NCBI GenBank assembly: GCA_017434525.1
Contig: JAFRFD010000001.1
Span: 1-64,000 of the forward strand
Reading direction: 5' to 3'
DNA from: Methanobrevibacter sp.
GTDB lineage: Archaea > Methanobacteriota > Methanobacteria > Methanobacteriales > Methanobacteriaceae
DNA length: 64,000 nucleotides
A program made the translations under genes and the position numbers. Positions 32,915 to 42,285 of the stretch are shown in pieces. Under the pieces are notes generated by a model, which ran no database searches, had not been told where the DNA came from, and saw only the letters and a program-made list of their open reading frames with translations. The first letter of the stretch is position 1; the number at the start of each line of letters is the position of its first letter.

Positions 32915-34486
32915 TTAATTAAAATAACTGGATAAATCTGCTTGTTTATCAGAATTTTTTTTGCGGTTAAGTTTCAAATCACCGTTTGATAGCGTTTCTA
33001 TTGCAGGCATTGATTTGTTTCCATTCATGGCCGCAAATTTTTGGTAAATAAATCTTAAGGCATTGGTTTTATCATTCAATGTTATGAATATAGGTATTGC
33101 AATATTCATTAAATTTACAATATCATTAAACCTATCAAATTTATTAAATATATAAATTAAACGTTTATATGTTACTGGACTGCCTGTTTTTTCAAAGACA
33201 TTCTCCATATATAAATTTACTGCATCATAATAGTTTCCATTATTTTCAAGAGATTTTGCTTTTTTATTTCGTTCAAATTGTTTTTTAGTAGGAGTAAAAT
33301 CTTCAAATACATTAAATGAATATAATTCTTTCGCTTTTTCGTATACTAAATCATTTATTTTAGCAGATCGTAATTTTCTATAATAACTCCATTCTTCCTT
33401 TGAAAAATCTTTATAAGTAATGCGAGTGTACTCATTGACAACATGTTTCTTATATCTACGTGAATAATAATGTCTTAAATCAATTAACTTATTAAAATCA
33501 TCATTACTTACTTTAACTCTGTGCTGTTTAAGACCGTCAATATTCCAATCAATAGAAATTTTTTTATTATTTTCATTTACTTTTTGTTTTCTTTTTTTAG
33601 AATCTTCTAATTCAACATCATAACTTTTTTCAATATTTATTACCTGTTCATCAGATTTATCTATCATAAATAATACTACATCAATACCCACGACTTCTGC
33701 TAAAAATTTATGCCATTGTATTTGTTTAAAAGAAGGATTGTCTGTTTTAGATTTTACTTCAACAAAGAAAAATTCATTATCATTATAAACAATTAAATCA
33801 GGAAGTCCATATGAATAATATTTTAAATCATCAAACATTCTTTCAAAGATTAAAATTAATTGTTTTTCCGTCAAATAGGAAGGAGTAATTATAAATTGGT
33901 TTACTTTGAAGTTATTTCTAAGGCCACAGTAATGATTTTTATTATAAAATTCCTGTGGTGGGACTCTAGGGCATATATTTTTGAAATATGCTTTTATAAT
34001 TTGATTAGTAATATTTGAAATAGGTTTTGGAGAATTAAAATTTATTTTAGTAATGCCTTCTCTTGCTGAGGGTATGTTATCAGAAAGCAATTCATAAGTA
34101 AATATGGAGTTTACAAAATGTTCATAATCGTAAAGCATAGAATATAAAATCAACCAATAGTTGTTTTCAGCAAAAAAAGCATCATATCCATTTTGTTTAT
34201 AAAAATCTATTGCAGATTCTTCATAAGATAACTTATTTGAAAGTGATTGAGAAATATCCTTTGTTGTAACATTCTTAAAAATTATTTTTGCATCCTTTTT
34301 ATGTTTATAATGATTTATAGGAATAGTAGAATATTTTATTATAGTTTCATCTATAATGATGGGGTATATAACTTTCCCTAGTAGGTCATTATACAATTTT
34401 TCGTAATATTTATCGAAAAGATATCCACAATAATGGCAATTAATTTGATGTTCTGTAACTTCGGTATCACACTTTGGACATTTCAT
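32915..34486 (-). CDS. Zinc-ribbon protein with VRR-NUC-type nuclease domain
   Basis: 523 residues. It begins with a zinc ribbon (CPKC at 3-6 and CHYC at 17-20). Around residues 220-265, GLPDLIVYNDNEFFFVEVKSK is followed by IQWHKFLAEVVGIDVVLFMI; this is the PD...ExK plus QxxW arrangement of VRR-NUC nucleases. The C-terminal ~120 residues are helical, perhaps TPR-like (NNGNYYDAVNLYMENVFEK). VRR-NUC domains occur in restriction enzymes and repair nucleases (FAN1). It follows a membrane coiled-coil gene by 12 bases, so the two form a pair. The role is unknown; a defence system is the leading guess. Confidence 0.7.
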   Translation of the reverse strand: MKCPKCDTEVTEHQINCHYCGYLFDKYYEKLYNDLLGKVIYPIIIDETIIKYSTIPINHYKHKKDAKIIFKNVTTKDISQSLSNKLSYEESAIDFYKQNGYDAFFAENNYWLILYSMLYDYEHFVNSIFTYELLSDNIPSAREGITKINFNSPKPISNITNQIIKAYFKNICPRVPPQEFYNKNHYCGLRNNFKVNQFIITPSYLTEKQLILIFERMFDDLKYYSYGLPDLIVYNDNEFFFVEVKSKTDNPSFKQIQWHKFLAEVVGIDVVLFMIDKSDEQVINIEKSYDVELEDSKKRKQKVNENNKKISIDWNIDGLKQHRVKVSNDDFNKLIDLRHYYSRRYKKHVVNEYTRITYKDFSKEEWSYYRKLRSAKINDLVYEKAKELYSFNVFEDFTPTKKQFERNKKAKSLENNGNYYDAVNLYMENVFEKTGSPVTYKRLIYIFNKFDRFNDIVNLMNIAIPIFITLNDKTNALRFIYQKFAAMNGNKSMPAIETLSNGDLKLNRKKNSDKQADLSSYFN

Positions 34487-34498
34487 TATTACAACCTA

Positions 34499-35293
34499 CT
34501 ATTTATAATCCTTAACAGAATTAATTAAGTTATCCATATCGTTAATAACCTCTTCAATATTATTTTCTTCAGATAACATTAATTCATTAGTTAAATCATC
34601 TACTTTACCAATTAATTGTTTGATTAATTTTTTTCTAGAAACTATTTCATATTTTGTTTTATCTGTAAGAGTTATATTATTTAATATTTCAATTTGAGAT
34701 TCAGCAACTTCTTTACACTTATCTAAAACAGAATTAAATTTATTGTTAGTCATTTGAGGTGCTGGAAATCTCTTTTCAATCATTTCTCTAGCTATTTTTT
34801 CTTTAGCCTTGAATAATAACAATAAGTCATCATTAGTTGTTACTTTTTGTTCTTCAACATCAGTTTTAGGTTTAACAGTAGTTACTTCGGTGTAATCTTT
34901 GATGAATAATAAATATATTAATATGCTTAATGAAATAACAACCAATGCAATCCATAACCAAAATGAAAATGCAATAAGTGTAAATCCTGGTAAAAAAATA
35001 AGTAATTCAATGAGCAAATAAGAATCATATATTTTTAATTTATCATTGAAATTTCCTTCGCCTCTTTTTAATCGGATTCTTGAAGCTTCTTTTGATTCTC
35101 CAGCATATATCAATATTTCATCATCTGTTAATATTCCCTTTTTGGGTTCTAAAAATGGTTTACCATTCCAAAAACTTGTTTCAATAAGATTTCCTTCACA
35201 ATCAAAAGTTTTATTTTTGGTATGGGTTAAAGGAGTTGTTAATCTTTTTATTTCTTTCTCCTTTAATTCCTGGATGTGATCTCCATCATTCAT
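34499..35293 (-). CDS. Membrane protein with cytosolic coiled coil, partner of the VRR-NUC gene
   Basis: 264 residues. A soluble N-terminal ~100 residues include beta strands (TFDCEGNLIETSFWNGKPFL). Two closely spaced membrane segments follow (LLIELLIFLPGFTLIAFSFWLW and IALVVISLSILIYLLFI), then a charged helical C-terminus (TNELMLSEENNIEEVINDMDNL). No family is recognised. It is the first gene of a two-gene leftward unit with the nuclease, directly at the right edge of the provirus-like region. Membrane protein plus nuclease is a layout seen in several abortive-infection systems, but this remains inference. Confidence 0.62.
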   Translation of the reverse strand: MNDGDHIQELKEKEIKRLTTPLTHTKNKTFDCEGNLIETSFWNGKPFLEPKKGILTDDEILIYAGESKEASRIRLKRGEGNFNDKLKIYDSYLLIELLIFLPGFTLIAFSFWLWIALVVISLSILIYLLFIKDYTEVTTVKPKTDVEEQKVTTNDDLLLLFKAKEKIAREMIEKRFPAPQMTNNKFNSVLDKCKEVAESQIEILNNITLTDKTKYEIVSRKKLIKQLIGKVDDLTNELMLSEENNIEEVINDMDNLINSVKDYK

Positions 35294-35642
35294 ATATAAT
35301 GATATGAATTTTTTTATATATACTTGTGACTATTATATTAACAAGTAATATAAATTGAATAGCATATTTTCTAGTGGAAAGAATATTTTTAAACTTGGTG
35401 ACAAATTCGAGATTGATGTAACAGAAAAGAAAATCAGATTTCAAAAATATTAAACTCTGTTTGTCGGATAATCTGGAAACACACACTTAATTTAATATAC
35501 TCTCATGACCAAATATTATATTAAATTTCATATGCTCTACTTGATTGGTGAAAACACTTACCCACTTTTGACAAATTTAATATATTTGTTTTGACCAATT
35601 TTTATATGAGCATTTTATACAAAAAGTGTCGGGTAAACAAAC
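35294..35642. other. Gene-free stretch at the right edge of the provirus-like region
   Basis: No gene is supported here; a 66-codon leftward frame at 35286-35486 has no binding site and reads as Phe/Ile-rich noise. The right part contains the promoter of the DUF2070 gene: TTTTTATATGAGC near 35598 is a plausible TATA box about 40 bases before the ATG. An imperfect dyad (ACAAAT...ATTTGT) lies at about 35570-35590. I could not find a direct repeat matching the left edge near 2.83-2.89 kb, so no att site is proposed. Confidence 0.5.
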
Positions 35643-37460
35643 ATGTCAAGTATGAGTAGCGTTGCAGGATTATCAAAGTATATTACAACCCTTCCAAAAA
35701 CAAAATTTTCAATAATGGGAATGATTGCAATAAGTTTCCTTATGGGCAGCATTTATTATTTAATAGATTTAACACCTTATGGAATAATTGGGGATTTCTT
35801 CTATGGAGGATTGTTCGGTTTAATGGTCTTTGGGTTTACATCAATCATGAGCGGCGCCCTTAACCAACAGACAATCAGCGGCCTTCATGGAATTAATTTA
35901 AAAATAAAACATTCAATGTTTTTATCCGCCCTTTCAATGACATTTTTATGCATAATAATTATCATTGGAGGAATAATCACAAGAATCACCGGATGGGACT
36001 TGTTTTTAAATTCATTATTATTCGGTTGCGTATTAATATACGGATTCAATACATTAGTATTTTGGGCAACTTCAAAAGTAAGATTTACCATAGCTGCTGC
36101 AACAGGCATAATCCAACCATTACTCATTTTAGTAATGTACACCATCATAATGTTTTTAGTCACTGATACAAGTTTTATCGGACCTGTAATCCTACAGATT
36201 ACCCTAAAAGCAATAATTGCAGGAATAATATTCGTCCTTGCCATTTACGCATTCATTACAGTTATTGCTTCACCATTTAAGAAAAATCTAGGAATAGGCG
36301 TTTTGGATTTATTAAGTTTGTTTATCGCCCATATGAATGAAGGATCCAACTCCCTTGAAGGATTGTTTGAAAATATGAGTGAAGCCATTGACACAGTCGT
36401 TACTTTTATCAGCTTTAAAACCGAAAATGGAATAAAAGCATTGTTTATTTCACCTTCCGTTCATCCAGGACCTCTCGGAGATTTGGGAGGATCAAACATG
36501 CCGACTATCCTTGCAAATAGATTTGACCACTTTACCATGGTGGCACATGGCCCGTCAACTCATGATTTCAACCCAATTGCGGTTTCTGAAATCGACAAAA
36601 TTGAAAAAACTGTGAAAGCAGGATTGGAAAATATCACATATTCCCCTGATGCGAGCAAATTTGTCAGATACAACAGTGAAAAAGCAAATATTGGAGTGCA
36701 GTTTTTCAATGAAGGTATGGTCATACTCTCCACTTTTGCACCAGAAGCCGTGGACGATATTGAATTTGGTGTAGGGCTGACCATGATGGCCCAAAGTAGA
36801 AACAAATGCGAAGTCAAGGATTCCATTATTGTGGACTGCCATAACTCATTTGCCCCTGAAAGCGGAGAGGTTCTTCCTGGAAACTCTGAAGTATTCGATT
36901 TAATTGACGTAATTGATAAAATCAATCCAAATCAAAATAAAAATTCAATCAAGGTCGGTTGTTGGCAGGACAACATGGATGATTTAGACAAACAAGAAGG
37001 AATTGGTGAAAGCGGCATTAAGACAATGGTTATTGAAGTGGACAATCAAAGAACCGCATATGTCCTATTCGATTCCAACAACATGGAAATTGGATTTAGA
37101 CAAGAAATTATAGATGCCGTGAGTGATTTGGATATTGATGAGATAGAAGTGATGACAACTGACACCCATACAGTCAATACCATTTCCAGAGGTTATAATC
37201 CAATCGGAGTAGCTAAAAGGCCTGAAATAATTGAGTATGTTAGAACTAGTATTGTAGAAGCGATAAAAGATTTAGAAAAAGTAGAAGTTGGAACTGGAAC
37301 CAAAAAGATTGAAAACCTCAATACATTTGGCCCAAACAATTCAACAGAGTTAATATCAACAATCAGTTCAGTTGTGGCCGTCAGTAAAATTATAGCTCCA
37401 GTTTTGCTAATTACAGCATTGATAATAGTATTTATGTGGATTTTCTTTGGGGGATTATAA
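35643..37460 (+). CDS. DUF2070 membrane protein
   Basis: 605 residues. The first ~210 residues hold six to seven membrane segments. A large soluble domain follows, with SPSVHPGPLGDLGGSNMPTI and VAHGPSTHDFNPI, motifs characteristic of the archaeal DUF2070 family, where a His-rich pocket suggests a metal site. A final membrane helix closes the protein (IIAPVLLITALIIVFMWIFFGGL quoted in part: APVLLITALIIVFMW). Function unknown, but widely conserved in methanogens. It marks the return to host chromosome and converges with a small membrane protein gene, overlapping by six bases. Confidence 0.88.
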   Translation: MSSMSSVAGLSKYITTLPKTKFSIMGMIAISFLMGSIYYLIDLTPYGIIGDFFYGGLFGLMVFGFTSIMSGALNQQTISGLHGINLKIKHSMFLSALSMTFLCIIIIIGGIITRITGWDLFLNSLLFGCVLIYGFNTLVFWATSKVRFTIAAATGIIQPLLILVMYTIIMFLVTDTSFIGPVILQITLKAIIAGIIFVLAIYAFITVIASPFKKNLGIGVLDLLSLFIAHMNEGSNSLEGLFENMSEAIDTVVTFISFKTENGIKALFISPSVHPGPLGDLGGSNMPTILANRFDHFTMVAHGPSTHDFNPIAVSEIDKIEKTVKAGLENITYSPDASKFVRYNSEKANIGVQFFNEGMVILSTFAPEAVDDIEFGVGLTMMAQSRNKCEVKDSIIVDCHNSFAPESGEVLPGNSEVFDLIDVIDKINPNQNKNSIKVGCWQDNMDDLDKQEGIGESGIKTMVIEVDNQRTAYVLFDSNNMEIGFRQEIIDAVSDLDIDEIEVMTTDTHTVNTISRGYNPIGVAKRPEIIEYVRTSIVEAIKDLEKVEVGTGTKKIENLNTFGPNNSTELISTISSVVAVSKIIAPVLLITALIIVFMWIFFGGL

Positions 37461-37727
37461 GTACATTACAAATATTGTATATGCAATAACCCATGTAAAG
37501 AAGAATGGTGAAATTCCATCCCATAACCATTGGCTGAATCCGGAAATTTCTTCACCGGCGATTTTTTGACAGAATTGGCCAACGAAATACAATATAATTA
37601 ATGCAACGAAACCTGCAAAAATATCATTTTTAAATCCAAACCAACCTACAGTCAAACCGGTTGAAATTAAAGCTGCAATAAGAGCAAAAATAATATGAAT
37701 ACTTGTAACTTTAATAGTTGTGTCCAT
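37455..37727 (-). CDS. Small three-helix membrane protein
   Basis: 90 residues with three hydrophobic segments (IIFALIAALISTGLTVGWFG; IFAGFVALIILYFVGQFC; ISPFFFTWVIAYTIFVMYL). Size and plan fit a small archaeal DUF5379-type, EMC6-like membrane protein. GGAGG precedes the ATG. Its end overlaps the DUF2070 gene end on the other strand. No function is assigned. Confidence 0.72.
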   Translation of the reverse strand: MDTTIKVTSIHIIFALIAALISTGLTVGWFGFKNDIFAGFVALIILYFVGQFCQKIAGEEISGFSQWLWDGISPFFFTWVIAYTIFVMYL

Positions 37728-37810
37728 TGATATCCTCCATAATTAAATATATTAATATAATTTTAGTGATTATAATATATTAAAGTATTGATTGAAATTG
37801 AAAGGTGTTT

Positions 37811-39817
37811 ATGATGAAACCCATGTCTAACGTAGACATTTATACAATAAGTGATGAATTGAATAATTTATTAAGCGGTGCAAGAGTAGATAAATCATTC
37901 CAACCAACCAAAGATATCGTTGTAGTGAGATTTCATGTTCCAGGAACCGGCAGAGTGGATTTGGTGATGCAATGCGGTTCCAGAATACATACCAGCCAAT
38001 ATCCTCTTGAAAATCCAACTACTCCTCCAACGTTTCCAATGCTTCTAAGAAAAAGAATAAAAGGAGCACATGTAGAAAGCATAAAACAGCATAATTTCGA
38101 CAGAGTAGTTGAAATCAGAGTAAAAAAAGACAAATATTACACAATAATAGTGGAACTGTTTGACAAGGGAAACATCATTTTATTAGATGAAGAAAATAAC
38201 ATCATCCTACCTTTAAAAAGAAAACAATGGAGTGACAGGGACATAAGCTCTAAAAAAGAATATATTTTCCCTGAAGAAAGGGGAATAAATCCAATAACAG
38301 TTAGTGAAGAAGAATTCAAATCATTATTTAAAGAGGAAAGTGATGTTGTAAGAACACTTGCTAGAAATGGTTTGGGCAGCTTATATGCAGAAGAAATCAT
38401 AAAACGAGCAAATGAAACAACTACAATCGATAAAAATACTCCTAATAGTGAATTAAACGATTCCCAATTAAATGAGTTATATAAAAGCATCACAAATTTA
38501 TTTGATTCCCTTAAAAATGATTCAATTAAGCCGCAAATTGTTAAAAGCGAACAGAAAGAAGATGTGGTACCACTGGATTTGATTAAATATGATGATTTTG
38601 AAAAGACATACTATTCAAATTTTAATGAGGCATGTGATGAGTTTTATTCAAAGAAGGTAAACACCGACATCAAAGACATTAAAGAAGCGGCATGGAATAA
38701 AAAAGTAAACAAGTTTGAAAAAAGATTGCGTTTACAAGAAGAAACACTTGATAATTTTAACACTACCATCATAGATAGTCAACATAAGGGAGAGGTTATC
38801 TATTCTAATTACCCTGCCATCGAAAACATAATAAATGTTGTTAACTCAGCAAGGAGTAAGGACTACTCTTTTAAAGAAATTGGAAAAATTTTGAAAAAAG
38901 CTAAAAAAGACGGCATGGCAGAAGCGCAAATTTTTGAATCAATCGATAAGCTCGGCGTTTTAACACTGGATATTGATGACACCAAATTAATCATTGATCC
39001 AAAAATACCTATTCCTGAAAATGCTGAAGTTTATTATGAAAAAGCTAAAAAAGCTAAAAGAAAAACAAAAGGTGCACTAATAGCCATTGAAAACACCAAA
39101 AAACAACTTGAAGATATTAAAGCCAAAAAGGATATTGCAATGGAAAATATATCCACTCCTAAAAAAAGAATAAAGAAAAATCTCAAATGGTACGAAAAGC
39201 TTAGATGGTTTATAAGTTCAGATAATGTTTTAGTAATCGGAGGTCGTGATGCAAACACTAACGAAAGCATCGTGAAAAAATATTTGGAACCGAATGACGT
39301 TTACTTGCATGCAGATATACACGGCGCATCATCAATTGCAATAAAATTAAATGGAACTGAAATAAATGACAATATCCTAAAAGAATCCGGCGAGTTCGCC
39401 GCATCATTTTCATCTGCTTGGTCCTTGGGCTTCACATCTCAGGACGTATATTGGGTGCATCCAGACCAAGTTTCAAAGACACCTGAATCCGGAGAATTTT
39501 TGCCGAAAGGATCATTTGTTATAAGGGGACACCGCAATTATATACGAGGCGCAAGAGTAAAACTGGCAGTCGGAATTGTAGATTACGAAGGAAAAAGAAT
39601 AATGGCAGGACCAATAGATGCACTAGAAGCCCACTGCGAAAACTTTGTTGTTTTAAAACCGGGATTTACAAAAAAAGAAGCGATTGCTAAAAAAATAATT
39701 AATAAGATTAATGAAGATGATTTGCTCACACTTGATGATATAATAAGGGTGTTGCCATCTGGAAAATGCGATATCGACGAGGAATATCACCAGAGAAGAA
39801 AATATGAAAAAAATTAA
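37811..39817 (+). CDS. rqcH: Ribosome-associated quality control protein RqcH (NFACT/FbpA family)
   Basis: 668 residues. The NFACT-N domain opens with MSNVDIYTISDELNNLLSGARV; two long coiled-coil helices lie around 290-440; NFACT-R carries VIGGRDANTNESIVKKYLEPNDVYLHADIHGAS (in part: VIGGRDANTNE and DVYLHADIHGAS). RqcH/Rqc2 proteins bind stalled large subunits with peptidyl-tRNA and recruit tRNA to extend the chain as a degradation tag. AAAGGTG precedes two candidate ATGs at 37811 and 37814. It converges with the UPF0173 gene, overlapping by four bases. Confidence 0.92.
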   Translation: MMKPMSNVDIYTISDELNNLLSGARVDKSFQPTKDIVVVRFHVPGTGRVDLVMQCGSRIHTSQYPLENPTTPPTFPMLLRKRIKGAHVESIKQHNFDRVVEIRVKKDKYYTIIVELFDKGNIILLDEENNIILPLKRKQWSDRDISSKKEYIFPEERGINPITVSEEEFKSLFKEESDVVRTLARNGLGSLYAEEIIKRANETTTIDKNTPNSELNDSQLNELYKSITNLFDSLKNDSIKPQIVKSEQKEDVVPLDLIKYDDFEKTYYSNFNEACDEFYSKKVNTDIKDIKEAAWNKKVNKFEKRLRLQEETLDNFNTTIIDSQHKGEVIYSNYPAIENIINVVNSARSKDYSFKEIGKILKKAKKDGMAEAQIFESIDKLGVLTLDIDDTKLIIDPKIPIPENAEVYYEKAKKAKRKTKGALIAIENTKKQLEDIKAKKDIAMENISTPKKRIKKNLKWYEKLRWFISSDNVLVIGGRDANTNESIVKKYLEPNDVYLHADIHGASSIAIKLNGTEINDNILKESGEFAASFSSAWSLGFTSQDVYWVHPDQVSKTPESGEFLPKGSFVIRGHRNYIRGARVKLAVGIVDYEGKRIMAGPIDALEAHCENFVVLKPGFTKKEAIAKKIINKINEDDLLTLDDIIRVLPSGKCDIDEEYHQRRKYEKN

Positions 39818-40533
39818 TCCTGATACTCTTCAGGATTAAATTCGAAATATTCATCAGGATTCATAACCACAACATCAATTTTTGGGTTAAACTGACTTAC
39901 AAAATTAGCAAATATTGCCGGATCTTGTTCGATTGGTGGAAATGTATTATAATGCATTGGAATAACTACTTTTGGATTTAACCACATTGATGCAAGAGCC
40001 GCATCAAATGGACCCATTGTAAATTTATCCCCAATTGGAAGCAATGCAATATCCGGTTTATAGATATCTCCAATAATGGTTTTCATATCACTAAACAGTC
40101 CAGTGTCTCCAGCATGGAATATTTTAGTTCCATCTTCAAAAGTTATTAAGAAACTAGCTGCAGAACCACCAGGAACAGTCTCTTCTACAATATCAATATC
40201 CGAAGAGTGTTTAGCATCAAGCATTGTAAATTTAATGTTTCTAAATATAAATGACCCACCTATATTTACGCCAATATTTCTAATTCCCTGTTTAGCTAAA
40301 AAGAGTGAAATTTCATGGATACAAGCTATAGGAGCATTGGTACTATTAGAGATTTCCAATGCATCACCAAAGTGATCAGAGTGACCATGAGTAAGTAAAA
40401 TAATATCAGGATTTAATTCTTCAACGGGAACTTGGCAAACTGGATTGTTGCTGATAAACGGATCGATTAAAATCTTTACATTATCATCACTAATAATTTC
40501 AAAAGCTGAATGACCTAGCCATCTAATTTCCAT
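39814..40533 (-). CDS. UPF0173 metal-dependent hydrolase (UlaG-like)
   Basis: 239 residues. A beta-lactamase-fold hydrolase with the metal motif LLTHGHSDHFGDA, further ligands in IFHAGDTGLFSDM and VVIPMHYNTFPPI, and the opening MEIRWLGHSAFEI typical of the UlaG/UPF0173 group. The substrate is unknown. Its start overlaps the stop of the preceding membrane protein gene by one base, so the two are likely coexpressed. Confidence 0.9.
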   Translation of the reverse strand: MEIRWLGHSAFEIISDDNVKILIDPFISNNPVCQVPVEELNPDIILLTHGHSDHFGDALEISNSTNAPIACIHEISLFLAKQGIRNIGVNIGGSFIFRNIKFTMLDAKHSSDIDIVEETVPGGSAASFLITFEDGTKIFHAGDTGLFSDMKTIIGDIYKPDIALLPIGDKFTMGPFDAALASMWLNPKVVIPMHYNTFPPIEQDPAIFANFVSQFNPKIDVVVMNPDEYFEFNPEEYQD

Positions 40534-41699
40534 TATGCGGCTCCTCCCATAGCACTAATAATAACGCTTTCGTCTAAATTAGAGGCAATATTCCAAGTTT
40601 TTTCAAAGTCTGCCCTAATATTTGAAATAGAGTTCCTATCTTCATAAATTGCCCCATATTCAAAATCGTTTTGTCCTTCGGAAATAATCATTGCATGAGA
40701 ATCGTCAGTGATTAAATTAACTGTATGAACCTTAGGAACTGTTTTAATATGAACGCCTTGTTTTAACAGAGATGAAATTAAAAACATGTAAGACATGTCA
40801 GAAACATCAAATTCATCAATAATGACTCTGGAATAGATTGTTGGAACATGAGATAAAAATCTATCGGACAAATCATTTAAGGAAGGAATTTCTAACATGA
40901 TTTCCTTAGTTACATTGATTGCTAATTTATCAAAAGCTTCCTGTGAAGTAACTAAACCACTATCGGAAATTACATAACTTTTAAGTAATTTTGGAACAGG
41001 TAAACTTTCAGGATTGTTAATATCAATTTTGATATCTCTTGGTTCTGTGATTTCAGGCGCTACAGGAACTTGAGGTTCAACAGGCTCTGGAACATCAGGT
41101 TCTTGAGCTAGAACACGAATAATCTCATCGGATTTATCATTTTCTGTAACAAATTCCGGAATTTCCTCCTCAAAATAACTATCTTGACGCCTTTTAGGTG
41201 CCCTAGTAACTTTTAACGGTTTATCATAATGAGGAGTAAAAGTTAATTGTTTATCAAAATCCACAGTTTGTTCTTTTTGAGGAACAACATTTAACACTGC
41301 CTTTGAATCATCATAATAATCTTCCCTTAAAAATGAGCTAGTGTCATACTCTTCATAATCATCCAGGACAAGATCATCATAATTTGCATCATCATACTCA
41401 TTAAACTCCCTTCTAACTTTTAAAGGACCATCATTATTAGATTTTTTATTAAAAGATGGTTTATTAAGAGAAGGTGCGCTAATATCATTTGAATTTAAAA
41501 AGTCTTTTAGCATATTTGTAGTCCTATCCGCATTATATTCTATAAAATAGCTAATAATTAGAATTATTCCGACAATAGAAATGATAAGACCCACTATTAA
41601 CAGAATATCTAATAAATTATATACAGTTGTCTCATATGCTATGAGAATACCAATTACAAATAAAATAAAACCTGAAACTAATTTTATAGTATTTCCCAT
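40533..41699 (-). CDS. Membrane-anchored protein with acidic linker
   Basis: 388 residues from the ATG at 41699, which follows AGGGTGAAAAC. Two N-terminal membrane helices (VSGFILFVIGILIAYETTVY and LLIVGLIISIVGIILIISYF) anchor it. A disordered acidic, Tyr/Pro-rich linker (residues ~80-240) leads to a globular C-terminal domain with DLSDRFLSHVPTIYSRVIIDEFDVSD and ending NLDESVIISAMGGAA. No family name comes to mind; similar proteins are likely restricted to Methanobacteriales. It is coupled to the UPF0173 gene. Confidence 0.72.
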   Translation of the reverse strand: MGNTIKLVSGFILFVIGILIAYETTVYNLLDILLIVGLIISIVGIILIISYFIEYNADRTTNMLKDFLNSNDISAPSLNKPSFNKKSNNDGPLKVRREFNEYDDANYDDLVLDDYEEYDTSSFLREDYYDDSKAVLNVVPQKEQTVDFDKQLTFTPHYDKPLKVTRAPKRRQDSYFEEEIPEFVTENDKSDEIIRVLAQEPDVPEPVEPQVPVAPEITEPRDIKIDINNPESLPVPKLLKSYVISDSGLVTSQEAFDKLAINVTKEIMLEIPSLNDLSDRFLSHVPTIYSRVIIDEFDVSDMSYMFLISSLLKQGVHIKTVPKVHTVNLITDDSHAMIISEGQNDFEYGAIYEDRNSISNIRADFEKTWNIASNLDESVIISAMGGAA

Positions 41700-41883
41700 G
41701 TTTTCACCCTTAGTATTTATAATCACTCTATTATTTTAACTAATATAGAATATCTACAACACCATTAATAAATTTAATGGAAAAAAAGGACAAAAAATCG
41801 AGAAAAAAAATATTGAGTAATACTTTTTTATGAAATAGTAATATTAATATATGGAAAAATCCAATATTAATTTGGTGAAAACT

Positions 41884-42090
41884 ATGAAAAATTTGAAATT
41901 ATTCATCAATGAAAATTCCGGTCAAGGCGCAGCAGAATACATCCTTCTTTTTGGAGGAGTGATTGTAATCGCATTACTTGCACTAACCATATATCGGTCA
42001 TATATGGAAACCAGTGATGCAAGTTTGAAAGCAAAAGACGACATTATGGATGTCAGAAATACCATATTGGACAATAGAACCCATGTATAA
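41884..42090 (+). CDS. Class III signal-peptide pilin-like protein, first
   Basis: 68 residues from the ATG at 41884, preceded by GGTGAAAACT. The N-terminus MKNLKLFINENSGQGAAEYILLFGGVIVIALLALTIY (in part: ENSGQGAAEYILLFGG) has the archaeal class III signal: a short charged leader, cleavage before Gln and Glu at +5, then a hydrophobic assembly helix. EppA-type peptidases process these and they form type IV pilus-like fibres. Its end overlaps the next pilin gene by eight bases. Confidence 0.8.
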   Translation: MKNLKLFINENSGQGAAEYILLFGGVIVIALLALTIYRSYMETSDASLKAKDDIMDVRNTILDNRTHV

Positions 42091-42265
42091 TCGAAAATTA
42101 GATAACAAAGGGCAAGGAAGTGCCGAATTAATCCTGATTATAGGAGGATTATTGATAATAGTGCTCCTTGTTGGAAGCTATATGTCAAATATAACTCAAA
42201 AAACACAATCGAATATAAATAAGTTGTTAAAAGAAGAAAGAGATTTTTTAATAAATAAAATTTGA
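42083..42265 (+). CDS. Class III signal-peptide pilin-like protein, second
   Basis: 60 residues. MYNRKLDNKGQGSAELILIIGGLLIIVLLV shows the QGSAELIL class III motif followed by the hydrophobic helix (quoted in part: NKGQGSAELILIIGG). The mature part is only ~45 residues and ends in a basic helix. The ATG at 42083 lies inside the end of the first pilin gene, giving coupled translation. The frame is open upstream but that segment has no leader character. A pair of small pilins without a nearby peptidase suggests processing enzymes encoded elsewhere. Confidence 0.78.
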   Translation: MYNRKLDNKGQGSAELILIIGGLLIIVLLVGSYMSNITQKTQSNINKLLKEERDFLINKI

Positions 42266-42270
42266 AAATG

Positions 42271-42285
42271 GAGAGTTAAACTCTC
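42271..42285. terminator. Bidirectional hairpin between pilin and polyferredoxin genes
   Basis: GAGAGTT (42271-42277) pairs with AACTCTC (42279-42285) across one A, followed by TATTTT for the rightward transcript and preceded by an A tract for the leftward one. It sits six bases after the pilin stop and overlaps the polyferredoxin stop codon. Confidence 0.5.

Noticed and set aside
35286-35486. 66-codon leftward frame beside the membrane coiled-coil gene
   Set aside because: Phe/Ile/Tyr-rich, no ribosome binding site, consistent with random A/T-rich sequence.
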